From assembly GCA_944393345.1 (NCBI GenBank), contig CALXZW010000042.1, forward strand, positions 1 through 10,393: DNA of 10,393 nt. The letters are read 5' to 3'. Below, piece by piece: positions 6,545 through 10,393 of the stretch; within the stretch, counting starts at the first letter, position 1, and every line of letters starts with the position of its first letter. Position numbers and translations under genes: made by a program. This DNA comes from an uncultured Clostridia bacterium (GTDB taxonomy: Bacteria; Bacillota; Clostridia; TANB77; CAG-508). The notes beneath the pieces were generated by a model. That model searched no databases and was not told the origin of the DNA. It saw only the letters and a list, made by a program, of their open reading frames with translations.

Positions 6545-7432
6545 TTATTTATTCCTATCTTTTATATAGAAAGCTAATTGATTTAAAAATTCTGCTTTTT
6601 TTCCATATATTTTTAGTTCTTCTATTGCTTCTTCTGTTATTTTATTTAATTTTTCTTTTGCTCCTTCTAGTCCATATTTTGACACATAAGTGCATTTTCC
6701 TTTTGCTTTATCATTTCCTACTGGTTTTCCTAAAATCTCTTCATTTCCTTCTTCAGATAATATATCATCTTTTATTTGAAAAGCTAATCCTATTTTCTCT
6801 GCATATTTTGTTAATATTTCTAAGTCTTGCTCTTTACACTCTGCTAAAATTGCTCCTGTTCTAACACAAAGTTTCAGTAATGCTCCTGTCTTATTTTCAT
6901 GTATGTAATCTAAATATTCTGCTTGAATTTCTTTTCCTTCATATTCAGTATCAACATATTCTCCTGCTATCATTCTATCTACTGCTAATGTAAACTCATT
7001 CAATACTCTTATTTTAGTCTTTATCTCTTTTGAATCTGTTTTTTTTAGGTCTTCACTTATCACTATATATGCATTATTTAATAATCCATCACCAGCTAAT
7101 ATTGCTGTTGCTTCATTATATTTTTTGTGATTTGTCAACTTACCATGTCTAAAATCATCATTATCTATTCCTGGTAAATCGTCATGAATTAATGAAAAAT
7201 TATGTATCATCTCAATAGCCACTGCATATGGTAAACATTTTTTTATATCTTTTTTAAATATCTCATATGTTGCAACTATTAAAATGGGTCTTAATCTTTT
7301 TCCCCCTGCCATCAGGCTATATTCCATCGAAGAATTCAATATTTTTTCTGGAACATCTTTATTCTTTATATATTTTTTTAATTCTTCATTTATTCCTTCT
7401 TGATACATTTTTAGATTTTCTTTAAATTCCAT
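6545..7432 (-). CDS. ispA: Polyprenyl synthetase, farnesyl diphosphate synthase type
   Basis: A trans-prenyltransferase predicted to condense IPP with DMAPP and GPP to make C15 farnesyl diphosphate. The 295-residue length is typical. Seen in the sequence are GGKRLRP (43-49), the first aspartate-rich motif D84-D85-L-P-x-x-D90 with the two-residue insert of bacterial type II FPP synthases, LAGDGLL (112-118), NKTG (180-183) and the second motif FQIKDDILS (218-226). Phe79, five residues before the first motif, is the aromatic gate that usually limits the product to C15. Two departures from the family are visible: the second DDxxD motif ends in Ser226, and the usual GGQxxD motif reads AGEYVD (156-161). 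Translation starts at ATG 7432 after AAGGAG. It lies 18 nt after frr and 10 nt before uppS. The product length is inferred. Confidence 0.93.
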   Translation of the reverse strand: MEFKENLKMYQEGINEELKKYIKNKDVPEKILNSSMEYSLMAGGKRLRPILIVATYEIFKKDIKKCLPYAVAIEMIHNFSLIHDDLPGIDNDDFRHGKLTNHKKYNEATAILAGDGLLNNAYIVISEDLKKTDSKEIKTKIRVLNEFTLAVDRMIAGEYVDTEYEGKEIQAEYLDYIHENKTGALLKLCVRTGAILAECKEQDLEILTKYAEKIGLAFQIKDDILSEEGNEEILGKPVGNDKAKGKCTYVSKYGLEGAKEKLNKITEEAIEELKIYGKKAEFLNQLAFYIKDRNK

Positions 7433-7450
7433 TTTATGCTCCTTGACTTA

Positions 7451-7999
7451 TTATATAGACATTACTTCTTTTTCCTTTGCTTCTAATATCTTATCAATTT
7501 CTTCTATATTTTTATCTGTTATTTTTTGAATTTCATTTTCTGATTGTTTTAACTCATCTTCTGTAATATTTCCTTCTTTTTGTTCTTTTTTAAATTCATC
7601 AATTCCATCTCTTCTTATAGCTCTTACTGCTACTTTAGCTTCTTCTGCCATTTTTTTTATGTCTTTTACAATTTCTTTTCTTCTTTCTTCAGTCAATTCT
7701 GGAAAAGCTAATCTTATAACTTTTCCGTCATTATTAGGATTTATTCCTATATCAGAAGCCAAAATTGCTTTTTCTATTTCTTTTAAAACACTTATATCCC
7801 ATGGTTGTATTACTATTAATCTAGCTTCAGGAACAGAAACTCCTGCTACTTGATTTATAGGTGTTGGTGTTCCATAATAATCTATTTTTATTTTATTTAA
7901 TATTGCAGGATTAGCTCTTCCTGCTCTTACCTCTGATAATTTTTCATTATATACACTTATTGTTTTTTCCATTTTTTCTTTTATATTTGTATAATCCAT
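7451..7999 (-). CDS. frr: Ribosome recycling factor
   Basis: Together with EF-G it splits the post-termination ribosome complex so that subunits can be reused. The 182-residue protein matches the usual length of about 185. The N-terminal helix leads into VRAGRANP (24-31). The small domain spans about 31-104 with YYGTPTPINQVA (41-52) and INPNNDGKVIRLAFPELTEERR (86-107 region), and a long C-terminal helical region follows with VRAIRRDG (125-132). ATG 7999 is the first possible start because an in-frame TGA lies 12 nt upstream. Its ribosome binding site, AAAGGA, is about 13 nt from the ATG, a longer spacing than its neighbours have, so translation may be somewhat weaker or partly coupled to pyrH, whose stop lies 41 nt upstream. 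Confidence 0.97.
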   Translation of the reverse strand: MDYTNIKEKMEKTISVYNEKLSEVRAGRANPAILNKIKIDYYGTPTPINQVAGVSVPEARLIVIQPWDISVLKEIEKAILASDIGINPNNDGKVIRLAFPELTEERRKEIVKDIKKMAEEAKVAVRAIRRDGIDEFKKEQKEGNITEDELKQSENEIQKITDKNIEEIDKILEAKEKEVMSI

Positions 8000-8040
8000 T
8001 TTGATTCACAGTCCTTTCTTTTCTTATATAAAATTAAATT

Positions 8041-8748
8041 CTATGATACTAATGTGCCTATTTTTTCTCCTTTTACTGCTTTTACTATATTTTCAGGATC
8101 AGCAATTCCAAATACTAATAAAGGTATATTATTATCTCTGCACATTGCTGTTGCAGTTGAATCCATTACTTTTAAATCTTTATTTAATACATCTAAGTAT
8201 GATATTTCTTCAAATTTGATTGCATCTGGTTGTATTTTAGGATCTGCAGAATATACTGCATCTACAGCTTTACCTAATAAAATTATATCAGCTTTTATTT
8301 CTGTTGCTCTTAATACAGCTGCTGTATCTGTTGTAAAATATGGATGCCCTGTTCCACCAGCGAATATTACTACCCTTCCTCTATTTAAATGTTTTTCTGC
8401 TTTTCTTTGTATAAATGGTTCTGCAATTTCTCTCATTTCTATTGATGTTTGAACTCTTGAATGCAATCCTCTTGCTTCTAATGCATCTTGCAAAGCCAAT
8501 CCATTCATTGCTGTTGCTAACATTCCCATATAGTCTGCTGTTGTTCTTTCCATTTGATGTCCATTTCTACCTCTCCAGAAATTTCCTCCTCCTACTACTA
8601 TAGCAATTTGAACTCCCATATCTACTATTTCTTTAATTTTGTCACATATTGCTCCTACTGTTTTTACATCTACTCCTACTTTTTGTTCTCCTGCTAGTGC
8701 TTCTCCACTTAATTTTAATAATACTCTTTTATATTTTGGTTCTGCCAA
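8041..8748 (-). CDS. pyrH: UMP kinase
   Basis: Phosphorylates UMP to UDP with ATP, the entry to UTP and CTP; bacterial PyrH is hexameric and controlled by UTP and GTP. The open frame extends to a GTG at 8757, but its AAGGAGA ribosome binding site would then be only one base away. TTG at 8748 has about ten bases of spacing and gives the canonical N-terminus MAEPKYKRVLLKLSGEAL, so I chose it (235 residues). Visible motifs are KLSGEAL (12-18), GGGNFWRG (53-60), YMGMLATAMN (73-82), the signature GTGHPYFTTDTAA (132-144) and KAVDAVYSADP (160-170). The gene heads the second transcription unit, behind the tsf terminator, and is followed by frr after 41 nt. Confidence 0.96.
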   Translation of the reverse strand: MAEPKYKRVLLKLSGEALAGEQKVGVDVKTVGAICDKIKEIVDMGVQIAIVVGGGNFWRGRNGHQMERTTADYMGMLATAMNGLALQDALEARGLHSRVQTSIEMREIAEPFIQRKAEKHLNRGRVVIFAGGTGHPYFTTDTAAVLRATEIKADIILLGKAVDAVYSADPKIQPDAIKFEEISYLDVLNKDLKVMDSTATAMCRDNNIPLLVFGIADPENIVKAVKGEKIGTLVS

Positions 8749-8758
8749 AATTTCCACT

Positions 8759-8764
8759 CTCCTT
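8759..8764 (-). promoter_or_regulatory. Ribosome binding site that decides the pyrH start
   Basis: On the minus strand AAGGAG (8764-8759) lies one base before a GTG (8757) and ten bases before an in-frame TTG (8748). One base is too close for initiation, so the TTG is the functional start. This agrees with the N-terminus expected for the family. Confidence 0.75.
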
Positions 8765-8786
8765 AAAATATATTTTTATTATGCCT

Positions 8787-8792
8787 ATTTTA
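8787..8792 (-). promoter_or_regulatory. Possible -10 box for the pyrH-frr-ispA-uppS-cdsA-rseP unit
   Basis: The terminator after tsf implies a separate promoter in the AT-rich gap 8765-8884. TAAAAT (8787-8792, minus strand) is the best -10 candidate; CATAAT (8778-8783) is an alternative. At a 17-nt spacing the -35 position reads CTGTAT, a poor match, and no TTGACA-like hexamer occurs in the gap. The promoter may be weak, may need an activator, or may be misplaced here. Confidence 0.3.
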
Positions 8793-8804
8793 TCATATAT
8801 TTAT

Positions 8805-8823
8805 AAAAAATACAGTATTTTTT
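8805..8823. repeat. Inverted repeat upstream of pyrH
   Basis: AAAAAATAC-A-GTATTTTTT is a perfect 9+1+9 inverted repeat in the gap between the tsf terminator and pyrH, overlapping the place where a -35 box would lie. Only one G:C pair occurs in each arm, so a stable RNA hairpin is unlikely; an operator is possible. In DNA this AT-rich, chance is a serious alternative. Confidence 0.3.
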
Positions 8824-8884
8824 TAATTTTTTATTAATTTTTTATATATATAATTTTGTTTAAATTTCTAATTTTATTTAAATT

Positions 8885-8909
8885 AAAAAAGACGAGTTTT
8901 AATCTCGTC
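8885..8909 (-). terminator. Intrinsic terminator after tsf
   Basis: On the minus strand GGACGAG...CTCGTC forms a six-bp GC-rich stem (8904-8909 with 8891-8896) around a seven-base loop, followed directly by six T (8890-8885). It lies 12 nt after the tsf stop codon. It separates the rpsB-tsf unit from pyrH. Confidence 0.9.
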
Positions 8910-8920
8910 CTTTACATTTA

Positions 8921-9799
8921 TTATTTCAATTGTTTCATAACCTCTTCTGCAAAGTTTTCTTCTTTTTTCTCTATTCCTTCGCCTTTTTCAAATCTAGCAA
9001 ATTCAATTATATCTGCATCTTTTTCTTTTAACAATTGTGAAATTTTAATATCTGGATTTTTTACAAATGCTTGATCTACTAAGCATATTTCTTCATAAAA
9101 TTTTCCAATTCTTCCTTGTACTATTTTTTCAGCAATTTGAGCTGGTTTCCCTTCATTCATTGCTTGAACTTTTAAAATTTCCATTTCTTTTTCTACTCTT
9201 TCTGCTGGAACATTATCTCTTTTTATAAATTCTGGTCTTGCAGCAGCTATTTGCATACAAATGTCTTTTGCTACTTCTTTATCTCCTTTAGACATATTTA
9301 CTAATACTGCTATTTTTCCATCACCATGAATATATTTTTCTACTAATCCTGTTGATTCAAATCTAGCAAATCTTCTTATTGTCATATTTTCTCCAATTGT
9401 AGATATTTTTTCTACTAAAACTTCATTTACTGTTTTTCCTGATACATCTATAGATTCTTGTGCTAATAATTCTTCAACATCTTTTGGATTTTTTACAACT
9501 ACTTGTTTTGCTACGCTATTAACAAAGTTTTTAAATTCTTCATTTTTTGCTACAAAGTCTGTTTCAGCATTTACTTCAACTATTGCTCCTACTTTTCCAT
9601 CTTCTGATATATATGCTTCTACTAATCCTTCTGCTGCTACTCTACCTGATTTTTTTGCAGCTTTTGCAATTCCTCTTTCTCTTAATAATTCCATTGCTTT
9701 TTCTAAATCACCATCTGTCTCTGTTAGAACTTTTTTACAGTCCATCATTCCTGCACCTGTTTTTTCTCTTAATTCTTTAACCAAACTTGCTGTTACCAT
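8921..9799 (-). CDS. tsf: Translation elongation factor Ts
   Basis: The guanine-nucleotide exchange factor that reloads EF-Tu with GTP. The 292-residue protein is of normal length. It begins with the UBA-like N-terminal domain (1-50), including ELREKTGAGMMDCKKVL (9-25). The core motif VNAETDFVAKNEEF (76-89) follows, with T80-D81-F82-V83, the segment that enters EF-Tu to displace Mg and GDP. The rest is the dimer-like core with KISTIGENMTIRRF, and a C-terminal module containing GKFYEEICLVDQAFVK. ATG 9799 follows AGGGAGG at good spacing. It is the second gene of the rpsB-tsf unit, after a 99-nt spacer that can fold, and is closed by its own terminator. Confidence 0.98.
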   Translation of the reverse strand: MVTASLVKELREKTGAGMMDCKKVLTETDGDLEKAMELLRERGIAKAAKKSGRVAAEGLVEAYISEDGKVGAIVEVNAETDFVAKNEEFKNFVNSVAKQVVVKNPKDVEELLAQESIDVSGKTVNEVLVEKISTIGENMTIRRFARFESTGLVEKYIHGDGKIAVLVNMSKGDKEVAKDICMQIAAARPEFIKRDNVPAERVEKEMEILKVQAMNEGKPAQIAEKIVQGRIGKFYEEICLVDQAFVKNPDIKISQLLKEKDADIIEFARFEKGEGIEKKEENFAEEVMKQLK

Positions 9800-9837
9800 T
9801 TTGTTTCCTCCCTTTTATATTTATATATACAAGAAGA

Positions 9838-9883
9838 CATATCCTATATAGTTTATACTATTTATTTGATATGCCTCCTTTCG
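9838..9883 (-). promoter_or_regulatory. Structured rpsB-tsf spacer with an unused ribosome binding site
   Basis: On the minus strand a full AAAGGAGG (9881-9874) is not followed by any ATG, GTG or TTG at usable distance. Directly after it comes CATATC (9873-9868), which can pair with GATATG (9843-9838). Nested inside is ATAGT-ATAA-ACTAT (9861-9848), giving a two-part AT-rich stem. The true tsf ribosome binding site lies further on, at about 9806-9813. The spacer could set tsf expression relative to rpsB, or be the remnant of a lost reading frame. No GC-rich stem or U-run suggests termination. Confidence 0.35.
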
Positions 9884-9898
9884 TTTTTTATTATAATT

Positions 9899-10393
9899 TT
9901 ATTCTTCTACTTTTTCTACAACTTCTTCCATACTAGGATTTTCTGTTTCTTCTGCTACTTGTTCTTCTGCTTGTGGCTCAAAGCTTTCACCTTGTCTACC
10001 TTCTATAACTGCATTTGCTATAACATCTGCAATTAATCCTACAGCTCTTATAGCATCATCATTTCCTGGTATTGGAAAATCTAATTCTTCTGGATTACAG
10101 TTTGTATCTACTAATCCAACTACTGGAATATTCAATTTTTTTGCTTCTAATATAGCTATTCTTTCTTTTTTAGGATCTACTAAGAATATTACTCCTGGTA
10201 ACTCTTCCATTTCTTTTATTCCACCAAGATTTTTTTCTAGTTTTTCCATTTCTTTTTTAAGTAATATTACTTCTTTTTTAGGTAATACATCAAAAGTTCC
10301 ATCTTCTGACATTGTCTCTAAGTCTTTTAATCTTTGAATTCTTTTCTTTATTGTTCCAAAGTTTGTTAGCATTCCTCCTAACCATCTTTGGTC
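9899..10393 (-). CDS. rpsB: 30S ribosomal protein S2, 5' end cut by the window
   Basis: A structural protein of the small ribosomal subunit, bound near the mRNA exit side and needed for recruiting S1 or mRNA. The visible 164 residues begin DQRWLGGMLTNFGTIKKRI at the window edge; by comparison with the Bacillus protein about 90 N-terminal residues lie beyond it. Conserved segments include DVLPKKE, LPGVIFLVDPKKERIAI, LNIPVVGLVDTNCNPEELDFPIPGNDDAIRAV and the helix ending AVIEGRQGE. The last 30 residues or so form an acidic, Glu-rich tail. The stretch from 10393 to 10372 reads in frame as DQRWLGG, so the Met at 10372 is internal and not the start. The promoter and any S2 autoregulatory leader are outside the window. 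It is followed by tsf, as in most bacteria. Confidence 0.97.
   Translation of the reverse strand, partial: DQRWLGGMLTNFGTIKKRIQRLKDLETMSEDGTFDVLPKKEVILLKKEMEKLEKNLGGIKEMEELPGVIFLVDPKKERIAILEAKKLNIPVVGLVDTNCNPEELDFPIPGNDDAIRAVGLIADVIANAVIEGRQGESFEPQAEEQVAEETENPSMEEVVEKVEE

Noticed and set aside
6433..6864. Plus-strand open frame of 143 codons, very rich in Leu, Ile and Phe, resembling a membrane protein
   Set aside because: It spans the start of uppS and the end of ispA on the opposite strand. The hydrophobic look comes from reading A-rich lysine and glutamate codons antisense as CTT, TTT and TTC.
8805..8823. AT-rich palindrome upstream of pyrH considered as a second terminator
   Set aside because: Each arm has only one G or C and the loop is too tight at full pairing, so it would not terminate well. 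Kept only as a weak operator candidate.
9793..9840. Fifteen-codon open frame starting at ATG 9840 whose TAA overlaps the tsf start
   Set aside because: Overlap suggests translational coupling, but only a weak GGA lies directly against the ATG and the AAAGGAGG is over 30 nt away. Too short and unsupported to call.
1..10393. CRISPR arrays, tRNA or rRNA genes, insertion sequences, toxin-antitoxin or phage-defence genes
   Set aside because: No regularly spaced repeats, no tRNA-like cloverleaf, no transposase or nuclease motifs, and no target-site duplications were seen. Almost all coding sequence belongs to recognised housekeeping families.

Overview
This window comes from a very AT-rich bacterium that uses the standard genetic code: Trp is TGG throughout and TGA is a stop. 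The strong AGGAGG-type ribosome binding sites, the Firmicutes-like proteins and the gene order rpsB-tsf-pyrH-frr-uppS-cdsA-rseP point to a low-GC Firmicute, most likely an anaerobic Clostridia-type gut lineage. The lineage is inferred; no 16S or taxon-specific marker is present.

Most of the window is one conserved housekeeping block on the minus strand, read from right to left. It starts with the 3' part of rpsB (ribosomal protein S2, cut by the window edge) and tsf (EF-Ts), closed by a clear terminator at 8885-8909. A second unit follows: pyrH (UMP kinase), frr (ribosome recycling factor), an ispA-type farnesyl diphosphate synthase, uppS (undecaprenyl diphosphate synthase), cdsA (CDP-diacylglycerol synthase) and rseP (site-2 protease). 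Gaps inside this unit are 10-41 nt. The unit joins ribosome function and nucleotide supply to envelope lipid synthesis: IspA makes C15 FPP, UppS extends it to the C55 carrier, CdsA makes the phospholipid precursor, and RseP is the intramembrane protease of the same membrane. Compared with the usual Firmicutes order, a prenyl synthase sits between frr and uppS, and dxr is absent from its usual place between cdsA and rseP.

Next comes glgP, an alpha-glucan phosphorylase with its own near-consensus promoter (TTGACA-17-GATAAT) and its own terminator. This promoter shows that the start is at 3628 and not at the upstream in-frame ATG at 3691.

The left end holds the accessory genes. A 97-residue protein of unknown function (741-1034, plus strand) has its own promoter, a hairpin leader, a strong ribosome binding site, and clearly higher GC and different codon use from its neighbours. 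It shares a convergent bidirectional terminator with glgP. Divergent from it is a small flavodoxin-fold protein (33-551, minus strand) that resembles the BilS flavodoxin-like family.

I found no mobile element, tRNA, rRNA, CRISPR array or obvious defence system. The least explained parts are the 97-residue gene with the palindromes in its control region, the structured rpsB-tsf spacer, and the unusual second aspartate-rich motif of the prenyl synthase.
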